From an uncultured Prevotella sp. (lineage in GTDB: Bacteria; Bacteroidota; Bacteroidia; Bacteroidales; Bacteroidaceae): 7,287 nucleotides of DNA. The DNA lies in the NCBI GenBank assembly GCA_937874345.1, contig CALNBT010000056.1:1-7287 (forward strand). The letters run 5' to 3'. Below are positions 1 through 4,482 of this stretch, piece by piece. The notes beneath the pieces were generated by a model that did not search any database, was not told where the DNA came from, and worked only from the letters and a program-made list of their open reading frames with translations. Within the stretch, counting starts at the first letter, position 1. Each line of letters starts with the position of its first letter. The translations under genes and the position numbers were made by a program.

Positions 1-782
1 TGAACGGTCAGTGTCTTGGTAGTTGGGTCGATAATCAGACCATGAGAAGCCAATATCTCTTGCCACTTCTCATTGGTGAAATACACAGGTGAAGTGATGA
101 CCTCTTTGTAAGGTTCTGCTGGCTGAGTCGTTCTTGGACGTGCTTGTATAGGTTGAATTACGGCTTGCAAATCTTGTAGGATATCTTGTTTTACGGGTGA
201 TGGCTGTCCTTTATAGTAAAAGCCATAACCACCGTTTTGAAGTTCTCCGGGTTTCATGCGACCATCGGGACGATTAGGAACCATAGGCGCACCTGCAGGG
301 TAATAAAGTCCTCCGTTGATGCGTCTCAGATGATAACCGTCTTGTTGGCGAGGTGTCCAGCCTAAGAATGGCACGGGGTCTTGCATTCCCATAGCTCTCC
401 AACCTTGTCTAAAAGATGGTGCTGGGTTACGTCCGTATTCACCTACACCAATACGATAGCCATGCAAACCCATAGCCACTCGGCCATTGGCATTGCGTGC
501 ATGAACAAAGTTCTTGGGCATGTCAAAGTCATTGGCTACTAGATTTGTGAAAGTGTTATAGGCTTTCTTATTGGCTGAATTAGTGCCCCAATCGGTTAGT
601 GCTTGTAACTGTCTCTCACTGATAGAATAGTTGAGTACAGGGGAATCATGTCCCTGAACTACCAACTGAAAGCCATTACTACTGGCATGGATATGTGCTT
701 GCATACCATTTCTCAGTAAGATGTCTTGTAGTTCTGGTTGCAGATCTAACGAGCGAGGGTTTGTATTTTTTCTAATTGACAT
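1..782 (-). CDS. Conserved hypothetical protein of a Bacteroidetes conjugative element, C-terminus off window
   Basis: The reading frame opens with ATG at 782-780 and stays open for 260 codons to the left edge, so the C-terminus is missing. I do not recognise a catalytic domain. The first ~110 residues (MSIRKNTNPRSLDLQPEL at the start) look like a compact folded domain. Residues ~110-200 are rich in Gly, Pro, Arg and Tyr, with a GGLYYPAGAPMVPNRPDGR segment. Residues ~200-230 are a Gln/Pro-rich linker. A second module begins near 230 (SPVYFTNEKWQEILASHGL, then IIDPTTKTLTV). There is no signal peptide or membrane segment, so it is probably cytoplasmic. It lies 14 nt downstream of the 74-aa gene and is the third gene of the DUF4099 operon. 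Sequences of this look occur on Bacteroides mobile elements as hypothetical proteins. The coding call is firm; the function is unknown. Confidence 0.85.
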   Translation of the reverse strand, partial: MSIRKNTNPRSLDLQPELQDILLRNGMQAHIHASSNGFQLVVQGHDSPVLNYSISERQLQALTDWGTNSANKKAYNTFTNLVANDFDMPKNFVHARNANGRVAMGLHGYRIGVGEYGRNPAPSFRQGWRAMGMQDPVPFLGWTPRQQDGYHLRRINGGLYYPAGAPMVPNRPDGRMKPGELQNGGYGFYYKGQPSPVKQDILQDLQAVIQPIQARPRTTQPAEPYKEVITSPVYFTNEKWQEILASHGLIIDPTTKTLTV

Positions 783-796
783 AGTTTTGGGAATGA

Positions 797-1021
797 TTAG
801 GCATCACCGTCTTCCATTGCTGTCTCCAGTTGTGCTTGCTTGAATTCTACGAACTCGGCTGCACTGTCATGGTTGATGGCTTTGCCACGGCTTTCACAAT
901 AGTGTTTATAATCTTCTTTCCATTCCTTTGAATGGTGGTTGACATAATCCAGCCAACCATACTCGCCGTTTTGCATTTTCTCGACGAGCTCTTCTTCTGT
1001 GTAGAATTTCTCTTTTGCCAT
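797..1021 (-). CDS. Small acidic hypothetical protein (74 aa)
   Basis: ATG at 1021-1019 and TAA at 799-797 give 74 residues. The protein is acidic and helical. It has an N-terminal YTEEELVEKMQNGEYGWLDY stretch, aromatic residues in the middle (HHSKEWKEDYKHYCE) and a Glu/Asp-rich tail. There is no signal peptide or membrane span. It lies 6 nt after the stop of the DUF4099 gene and 14 nt before the next gene, so translation is probably coupled within one operon. Small proteins of this appearance accompany DUF4099-type genes on Bacteroides conjugative elements, but I know of no assigned function. The tight packing and protein-like composition make a real gene likely. Confidence 0.75.
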   Translation of the reverse strand: MAKEKFYTEEELVEKMQNGEYGWLDYVNHHSKEWKEDYKHYCESRGKAINHDSAAEFVEFKQAQLETAMEDGDA

Positions 1022-1027
1022 GTGTTG

Positions 1028-1789
1028 TTACATTTTGTGTGTTGCTTGTTGTTTGCGTATCTCGCTTTTTTTGTTGAGCTCGTTCCACATCTCATCGGTA
1101 TATTCTTCCTCTGGAGTATAGTCCAGATTGCCATTCTCGTCCATAGTCCAGCATCCATAGATACCGAAGTTGTATTTCTCCCATTCCTTCTTGGGTTGTG
1201 AACGCCATTGCTGTTCGTCTCCCTTGGAAACACGGATACCTGTAAGGTCATCCAAGTCGATTCCCATTGTTACTGGTTCATCGTCAATGCTTACTGTGAG
1301 TGGTTTTCCATTGCTAAGGCATGAAAGTTCGGCATTACTCAAGTGGAAATGGTCGCAGATGAGCTGTAGGTTTCGTCCAATGACTGGGGTAGGAACAGAG
1401 AGAACCTGTCCTGTTTCAAAATCAATTTGATGGAAAGCCATCACTTCACGACCTTCTGAGGTGGTCATCGGCTCTATAATGGCATGACCAGCTTCCAAAA
1501 GTTTCTGCTTGTCTTCTGGAAACTGGGTTAAGTCGGTTTCGATTAACTGAGGAATGAAGATGACATCCACTTTATCCTCTTCGTTTCTCATCAGACAGAA
1601 GCGAGTACGGCAAGTGATGACTTCACCTTGTTCATTGGTCACTTTTACTGGCAATACCGGTGAACGTCTGCCTGCAAAGATTCCCTTCAAAGCATGTTCG
1701 GGCAGGTCGGTAATCATTTCTTCGGTTAAACCAAATTGTTGGAGAATCTCATAAGGCATCTCCTGTTCTGAAAATGTTGTTTCACTCAT
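1028..1789 (-). CDS. DUF4099 domain-containing protein
   Basis: 253 residues, ATG at 1789-1787, TAA at 1030-1028. Residues ~10-85 match the DUF4099 pattern as I know it: a helical start (PYEILQQFGLTEEMITDLPE), then GIFAGRRSPVLPVKV, a strand-rich stretch and VDVIFIPQL. Residues ~115-190 resemble the DUF3945-like part that often follows, with a 'fetGQVLSVPTP' segment and LSNGKPLTVSIDDEPVTM. The last ~60 residues are charged and acidic. DUF4099 proteins are common on Bacteroidetes ICEs, often near topoisomerase, antirestriction or DUF3945 genes; their biochemical role is not established. No membrane segment is seen, so a cytoplasmic location is expected. It is first in a minus-strand operon with the 74-aa and the partial 260-aa genes. 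A -7 box lies ~30 nt upstream. No Shine-Dalgarno is seen, as is usual in this phylum. Confidence 0.88.
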   Translation of the reverse strand: MSETTFSEQEMPYEILQQFGLTEEMITDLPEHALKGIFAGRRSPVLPVKVTNEQGEVITCRTRFCLMRNEEDKVDVIFIPQLIETDLTQFPEDKQKLLEAGHAIIEPMTTSEGREVMAFHQIDFETGQVLSVPTPVIGRNLQLICDHFHLSNAELSCLSNGKPLTVSIDDEPVTMGIDLDDLTGIRVSKGDEQQWRSQPKKEWEKYNFGIYGCWTMDENGNLDYTPEEEYTDEMWNELNKKSEIRKQQATHKM

Positions 1790-1820
1790 ATATTTTTGTG
1801 TTTACGTTGTAATCTGGGCA

Positions 1821-1828
1821 CAAAATTA
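1821..1828 (-). promoter_or_regulatory. Bacteroidetes -7 promoter box for the DUF4099 operon
   Basis: The minus strand reads TAATTTTG, a full match to the Bacteroidetes -7 consensus TAnnTTTG. It would start transcription near 1814-1817 and give a leader of about 25-30 nt before the ATG at 1789. No good TTTG -33 box is seen 19-21 nt upstream (only a weak TTC-like match around 1847-1849), so the call rests on the -7 box and its position. Confidence 0.5.
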
Positions 1829-1896
1829 TATTGGTAAAGTGTTGTGAACGATTTAGTGAGACAGAACAGCCTTTGTTTTCAGAATAATTAATCGAA

Positions 1897-2064
1897 ATGA
1901 AATTATTATACTTTGTAATCATACTCAAAACAGTTGTTCGTAGATGTCCTCTGAATGGTTATACTATTAAAGTGCTGTTTTTCAAAGTAGATAGAGATTA
2001 TCTTTTGATGGATAATACTGCTTTGAGTATGAAATCTGAATTTGATGGTTTAATAGGTGTTTAA
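1897..2064 (+). CDS. Possible small ORF (55 aa), doubtful
   Basis: ATG at 1897 and TAA at 2062-2064 give 55 residues, beginning MKLLYFVIILKTVVRR and ending MKSEFDGLIGV. The N-terminus is hydrophobic and could be a short membrane anchor. There is a TTTG at 1872-1875 but no TAnnTTTG box at the right spacing, and no Shine-Dalgarno. I recognise no family. Both arms of the 16-nt inverted repeat lie inside this frame, which argues equally for a non-coding regulatory region. It may be a chance ORF. Confidence 0.22.
   Translation: MKLLYFVIILKTVVRRCPLNGYTIKVLFFKVDRDYLLMDNTALSMKSEFDGLIGV
1919..2032. repeat. 16-nt inverted repeat, 82-nt spacer
   Basis: The left arm 1919-1934 (TCATACTCAAAACAGT) is the reverse complement of the right arm 2017-2032 (ACTGCTTTGAGTATGA) except for one mismatch (1930 against 2021). 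The spacer is 82 nt. There is no T-run after the right arm, so it is not a simple terminator. It could be a pair of protein-binding half-sites, a long-range RNA stem or the ends of a small insertion. Confidence 0.5.
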
Positions 2065-2108
2065 TTCTGGCTGATTCTTGATGATATTGTTACGTTTTCA
2101 AGATTGGA

Positions 2109-2133
2109 TTGCAAAGAGGATGTACTTTTGCAA
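2109..2133 (+). promoter_or_regulatory. -7 box and operator-like inverted repeat before the M23 gene
   Basis: Positions 2123-2130 read TACTTTTG, a full match to TAnnTTTG. A 7-bp perfect inverted repeat, TTGCAAA (2109-2115) and TTTGCAA (2127-2133), is separated by 11 nt and overlaps the box. No TTTG -33 box is found at 19-21 nt spacing. If the box is used, transcription would begin within a few bases of the ATG at 2136, giving a nearly leaderless message. A repressor bound at the repeat would cover the promoter. The box is seen directly; its use is inferred. Confidence 0.4.
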
Positions 2134-2135
2134 GT

Positions 2136-2795
2136 ATGAAAGCGAAAGTATCCTTTTTTATACTGGCCTTACAGTGTTCACTTTGTAAGGCTCAGTTCCA
2201 TACGGTGAGCAATGGCTCAAACCTTTATAAAATCGAAACAGTAGCCGAAGTACCTAGTGGTAAATTGGCTACTGCTATTATTGAACCCTCTAATGAGAGG
2301 GAAGTTTGTAATGCTGTGTCTGATAAGGATGAAGTTCGTGAGCGGCTTATAGCTCAGTACATCAGTGTGTCCTATCCTTTGAAGAATATACGTTTGAATT
2401 CCAACTATGGTGTTCGAAAAGACCCATTTACAGGAAAGCCAACCAAGCATAATGGAATTGACTTACAAGCAAAAGACGATGAAGTCTATAGCATGATGCA
2501 GGGAAGAGTGAAAAAGGTCGGCAGAGATAAGCGTTCAGGGAACTATGTGGTGCTTGAATACGGTAACTATACAGTTTCTTATTGCCATCTCTCCAAAGTA
2601 TTGGTTCGGAAAGGTGACAGTGTGAATGCAGGTGATGTTGTCGGTATATCAGGTTCTACAGGGCGTAGTACTGGAGAGCACCTTCATCTGACCTGCAAGT
2701 ATAAAGGAAAGTACGTCAATCCTTCTATTTTGCTGGATTACGTAAAAGAGACACAAGCTGAATGTTTGGCACAGTTGAAGTCGATTGTGGTGTAG
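2136..2795 (+). CDS. Secreted M23 family (LytM-type) metallopeptidase
   Basis: Counted from the ATG at 2136 the protein has 219 residues. The start is chosen because it begins directly with a signal peptide: MKAK, then the hydrophobic VSFFILALQCSL and a likely signal peptidase I cut after CKA, before Q. An in-frame TTG at 2109 would only add a non-signal extension. The M23 domain fills about residues 80-205. Zinc ligands are visible: HxxxD at H105-D109 (KHNGIDLQ), H151 in YCHLS and HxH at H182-H184 (EHLHL). Enzymes of this family cut peptide bridges in peptidoglycan from the periplasm. On a conjugative element the likely job is local opening of the cell wall for the mating apparatus; that part is inference. 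The gene stands alone on the plus strand and converges on the 58-aa gene with a 5-nt gap. Confidence 0.9.
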   Translation: MKAKVSFFILALQCSLCKAQFHTVSNGSNLYKIETVAEVPSGKLATAIIEPSNEREVCNAVSDKDEVRERLIAQYISVSYPLKNIRLNSNYGVRKDPFTGKPTKHNGIDLQAKDDEVYSMMQGRVKKVGRDKRSGNYVVLEYGNYTVSYCHLSKVLVRKGDSVNAGDVVGISGSTGRSTGEHLHLTCKYKGKYVNPSILLDYVKETQAECLAQLKSIVV

Positions 2796-2800
2796 TGCAA

Positions 2801-2977
2801 TCAGAACAATTTATTGTCCGACCCATGTGATCTGTTCCATGCGTCATAATCAGAGTACGTAGAAGTGTCACCCCAAAAGGTCGATTTTCTTTTACGTCTC
2901 TTTTTCTTTTTATCGCCACCACCAAACATCTTAGAAAAGATGTAGATTCCAAGTATGATAAGTATTAGTCCGTCCAT
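2801..2977 (-). CDS. Small single-span membrane protein (58 aa)
   Basis: ATG at 2977-2975 and TGA at 2803-2801. The protein starts MDGLILIILGIYIFSKMFGG, a short membrane segment with almost no leader. A strongly basic stretch follows (DKKKKRRKRK, about residues 22-31), then a hydrophilic tail rich in Ser, Asp, Tyr and Trp. By the positive-inside rule the basic tail should face the cytoplasm. The frame could be extended to an ATG at 3100 (99 aa), but a near-ideal promoter at 3000-3031 would start transcription near 2995, downstream of that codon. The 2977 start is therefore much better supported. I recognise no family. It converges with the M23 gene and may be an element-encoded membrane accessory protein; its role is unknown. 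Confidence 0.65.
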   Translation of the reverse strand: MDGLILIILGIYIFSKMFGGGDKKKKRRKRKSTFWGDTSTYSDYDAWNRSHGSDNKLF

Positions 2978-2999
2978 AATAATATCGTTAATTCTAATA

Positions 3000-3031
3000 C
3001 AAATATACTCATTTTCAACGATATAGTCAAA
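3000..3031 (-). promoter_or_regulatory. Complete Bacteroidetes promoter (TTTG-N20-TATATTTG)
   Basis: On the minus strand TTTG lies at 3031-3028 and TATATTTG at 3007-3000, separated by 20 nt. Both boxes and the 19-21 nt spacing match the Bacteroidetes primary sigma factor consensus. Transcription should start near 2994-2996, about 18 nt before the ATG at 2977. This is the best-formed promoter in the window. Confidence 0.72.
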
Positions 3032-3174
3032 TAAATTCATAACTATCATAGCTGATAACCAGAGTTTTATACGAATTAAATCAATTATGAATTGCATCAT
3101 ATTCAGTTTGAATATATCATCCGAAAGGGAAGGTCTAAACTGGCTGAATTTGCAGGTAAGTGGTAACAGTCAAC

Positions 3175-3216
3175 AAAAAAACCGTCCAGATTGGCATCAC
3201 CACAATCGAACGGTTT
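3175..3216 (-). terminator. Intrinsic terminator of the DUF3791/DUF3990 cassette
   Basis: On the minus strand a stem AAACCGT/ACGGTTT (3216-3210 with 3185-3179) surrounds an inner stem GATTG/CAATC (3207-3203 with 3193-3189), joined by a small internal loop. It runs directly into seven T residues (3181-3175). It lies ~75-115 nt after the stop of the last cassette gene at 3291. The plus strand also has a T-rich stretch after the stem, so it may work weakly in both directions. Confidence 0.7.
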
Positions 3217-3290
3217 AATTTTGTATCTCACATTTATCTTTGGTCTTTACCGATAATTGAATAATATCGGCTATAATACCGTTATTTGCT

Positions 3291-3512
3291 CTATTTTATA
3301 ATACCATTTTCGATTTCATTCTTAAGAAAAGAAAATACATATACAGCACCTTGATAGTACAAACCACATTCGGGGTCTGAGAGCTTCTTGTATGTTTCAG
3401 AAGCATACAACTCGTCAAGTGCACGCTTCATATCCCAACCATAGGTATCCATTAGCATGGAAACAAGTTCTGTGGAGAGACATTCTACTAAAAATTGTAC
3501 GTCGTTGCTCAT
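3291..3512 (-). CDS. Small helical protein, third gene of the DUF3990 cassette (73 aa)
   Basis: ATG at 3512-3510 and TAA at the 3' end give 73 residues. The N-terminus MSNDVQFLVECLSTELVSML is helical. WDMKRALDELYASETYKKL and a SDPECGLYYQG turn follow, and the last helix is YVFSFLKNEIENG. It has no signal peptide. It begins 2 nt after the stop of the DUF3990 gene, so the two are surely co-transcribed and probably translationally coupled. Small proteins with the 'sDp..GLYyQ...YV.s.L..E' look follow DUF3990 genes in Bacteroidetes as I recall, but I cannot name the family with certainty. It may be a second, diverged DUF3791-like protein. A role as antitoxin or toxin partner is inferred from position and size only. 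Confidence 0.72.
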   Translation of the reverse strand: MSNDVQFLVECLSTELVSMLMDTYGWDMKRALDELYASETYKKLSDPECGLYYQGAVYVFSFLKNEIENGIIK

Positions 3513-3514
3513 GG

Positions 3515-4000
3515 TTATTGTTTCTTAAGAAATTGTATTGCTCTTTCTGTACCGAAAAAATATTGTATTGCATGATTGCCACGAAATCGAAGTTCCTCGA
3601 TAAGCGTATTCATTGGAATATAGCCATTGACGAAACGCCGAATTTGGACACCAACGGTATCGTCAGCAATTGGCCCAATTACAATATCGTATGGATGAGT
3701 CGGCGTATCTGTATTATTGTTACGATTCATCAACACAAACTCTGCCCACTCAGGGCTATAGTCGTCAAATACTTTTATATTCAAATCGGTATTACTCTGA
3801 AGAATAGTATCATCAAATAGGTAGGTATTGATAATCGGTTCACCTTTCATTAACATTCGTGTAGTACGCAAAGCCATATCGAAAGCTTGTTGCTTGTTAG
3901 CATTCAGATAGAAGCCACATCCAAAATCTTTGCCTCGTTTAGAGCGGCAAAGATCTATTTCCTGAATATCAACATTGGAACCATGATATAAAGTAATCAT
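3515..4000 (-). CDS. DUF3990 protein, predicted ADP-ribosyltransferase-fold enzyme
   Basis: 161 residues, ATG at 4000-3998, TAA at 3517-3515. The N-terminus reads MITLYHGSNV. H6-G7 fits the first motif of the ADP-ribosyltransferase (ART) fold, where His binds NAD. DFGCGFYLN at residues 25-33 gives the aromatic/Tyr motif (Y31) followed by an alanine-containing helix. YSPEWAEFVLMNR (81-93) and YDIVIGPIADD (104-114) are further conserved DUF3990 blocks. The C-terminal QYFFGTERAIQFL (146-158) offers Q146 or E152 as the third active-site residue. DUF3990 has been placed in the ART superfamily; the target here is unknown. The ATG overlaps the stop of the upstream DUF3791 gene (ATGA), with a clear AGGAGG Shine-Dalgarno about 10 nt before it, rare among the other genes here. 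The cassette layout suggests a toxin held in check by its small neighbours. Activity is inferred, not shown. Confidence 0.85.
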   Translation of the reverse strand: MITLYHGSNVDIQEIDLCRSKRGKDFGCGFYLNANKQQAFDMALRTTRMLMKGEPIINTYLFDDTILQSNTDLNIKVFDDYSPEWAEFVLMNRNNNTDTPTHPYDIVIGPIADDTVGVQIRRFVNGYIPMNTLIEELRFRGNHAIQYFFGTERAIQFLKKQ

Positions 4001-4224
4001 GCTAATTTCCCTCCTTTCTTTGAACAGACAGCTGTCAAGTCATTGACGGCATCGTCAATAGACAAAGTATGCTCAGCAGCATAACAATCAATTAGAAAAT
4101 CAATTCCGCTGAAACGACGCAAATAGGCATAAGCTTGCGCATTGGTTAAGCTGAACTTAGCAGCGAATGCACCAACACAACAAACCACATATTCTATCTT
4201 GTTTGTTATCTCATTCTTATTCAT
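3997..4224 (-). CDS. DUF3791 domain-containing small protein, probable partner of the DUF3990 protein
   Basis: 75 residues, ATG at 4224-4222, TGA at 3999-3997. The helical N-terminus EYVVCCVGAFAAKFSLTNAQ leads into AYAYLRRFSGIDFLIDCY and AEHTLSIDDAVNDL, which is the DUF3791 signature as I know it (GIDFL, Y, HTLS, DDAV). A basic Gly/Lys tail ends the protein. Its stop codon overlaps the DUF3990 start by 4 nt. DUF3791 genes are commonly found next to DUF3990 genes in Firmicutes and Bacteroidetes. Being small and first in the operon, it fits the position of an antitoxin or specificity partner; that role is inference. A weak AAGG lies ~10 nt upstream and a TATCTTTG box ~40 nt upstream. Confidence 0.82.
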   Translation of the reverse strand: MNKNEITNKIEYVVCCVGAFAAKFSLTNAQAYAYLRRFSGIDFLIDCYAAEHTLSIDDAVNDLTAVCSKKGGKLA

Positions 4225-4259
4225 AATTGACCTTGTTTATATTGACATTATTAGCGTTG

Positions 4260-4267
4260 CAAAGATA
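4260..4267 (-). promoter_or_regulatory. -7 promoter box of the DUF3791/DUF3990 cassette
   Basis: The minus strand reads TATCTTTG (followed by CA), a full match to TAnnTTTG and the commonest form in Bacteroides. Transcription would begin near 4254-4256, giving a leader of ~30 nt. The expected -33 position (about 4287-4291) has no TTTG, so the promoter may be weak or activator-dependent. Confidence 0.55.
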
Positions 4268-4405
4268 CACATTTTTGCTGAGTATTATGTTTGTTTTAGA
4301 GACTATTCACCGAATGACGCTTTTAAAGTTCGATTTTTAACATAGAAAGGCTTTATACAAGAATTTCAAATACTGAAATGATTATACTGAGTTTTATGTT
4401 TTGAT

Positions 4406-4427
4406 AAAAAAACGCTCACCCTGAGCG
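4406..4427 (-). terminator. Intrinsic terminator after the coupling protein gene
   Basis: On the minus strand CGCTCA-GGG-TGAGCG (4427-4413) forms a 6-bp GC-rich stem with a three-base loop and runs directly into seven T residues (4412-4406). It lies 56-77 nt past the TGA of the coupling protein gene and ends the mobilization transcript. Confidence 0.85.
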
Positions 4428-4455
4428 CGCTGATCTTATGGGAAGCGTGGTGAGC
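4414..4455 (-). repeat. Inverted repeat competing with the terminator stem
   Basis: GCTCACC at 4414-4420 and GGTGAGC at 4449-4455 (plus-strand reading) are perfect 7-bp complements. An additional inner pairing is CGCT (4428-4431) with AGCG (4444-4447). The left arm is shared with the terminator hairpin at 4413-4427, so the longer stem and the terminator stem cannot both form. Confidence 0.5.
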
Positions 4456-4464
4456 ATGTTGCTG

Positions 4465-4472
4465 CAAAGGTA
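4465..4472 (-). promoter_or_regulatory. Possible -7 box just after the coupling protein gene
   Basis: The minus strand reads TACCTTTG followed by CA, a full TAnnTTTG match, 10 nt past the coupling protein stop. No TTTG is seen at the -33 position. If active it would make only a ~50-nt transcript ending at the terminator. This may be a chance match. Confidence 0.28.
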
Positions 4473-4482
4473 GTAATAATTT

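Larger units (their letters stand above)
1790..2135. other. Divergent intergenic region (346 nt) with inverted repeat
   Basis: This gap lies between the divergently read DUF4099 operon and the M23 peptidase gene. It holds the minus-strand -7 box at 1821-1828, the plus-strand -7 box at 2123-2130, a 16-nt inverted repeat (1919-1934 and 2017-2032) and an open frame of 55 codons (1897-2064). It is AT-rich. I see no tRNA, no clear terminator and no insertion-sequence end in it. Confidence 0.6.
2978..3290. other. Intergenic region (313 nt) between the 58-aa gene and the DUF3990 cassette
   Basis: It holds the promoter of the 58-aa gene (3000-3031), a plus-strand open stretch ending at a TAA at 3164-3166 that resembles a protein C-terminus (see findings), the terminator of the cassette (3175-3216) and a small AT-rich hairpin CCGATA/TATCGG (3250-3255 with 3265-3270). 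I see no RNA gene or insertion sequence in it. Confidence 0.55.

Noticed and set aside
847..1754. Several open frames overlapping the DUF4099 and 74-aa genes on both strands (847-1251, 906-1088, 932-1201, 1170-1430, 1554-1754)
   Set aside because: They lie in other frames of well-supported genes, have unnatural residue composition and lack promoters of their own.
1989..2003. AGATA/TATCT 5-bp hairpin inside the intergenic inverted repeat
   Set aside because: Too short and AT-rich to be meaningful by itself.
2109..2135. In-frame TTG start giving a 228-aa M23 protein
   Set aside because: The extension would place nine non-signal residues before a good signal peptide and would put the -7 box inside the coding region.
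2166..2223. Lipoprotein signal in the M23 protein (Cys residues in LQCSLCKA)
   Set aside because: Neither Cys has a proper lipobox before it; a signal peptidase I cut after CKA fits better.
2978..3100. 99-aa version of the small membrane protein starting at 3100
   Set aside because: The near-ideal promoter at 3000-3031 lies downstream of that ATG, and the extra residues are AT-driven Ile/Met/Asn-rich sequence.
3235..3242. Perfect TATCTTTG box on the plus strand
   Set aside because: No -33 box at the right spacing and no plus-strand gene follows; an antisense transcript cannot be excluded but is not supported.
3250..3270. CCGATA/TATCGG hairpin downstream of the cassette
   Set aside because: No T-run on either strand; the stronger hairpin at 3175-3216 explains termination.
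3319..3532. Palindromes TTCTTAAGAA (3319-3328) and TTTCTTAAGAAA (3521-3532) near the ends of two cassette genes
   Set aside because: Both fall in codons for Phe-Leu-Lys, which readily create this palindrome; no further structure surrounds them.
3392..3820. 142-codon plus-strand frame opposite the DUF3990 cassette
   Set aside because: It is antisense to two convincing genes, has a Cys/Trp/Ile-rich composition typical of a shadow frame and shows no recognisable domain.
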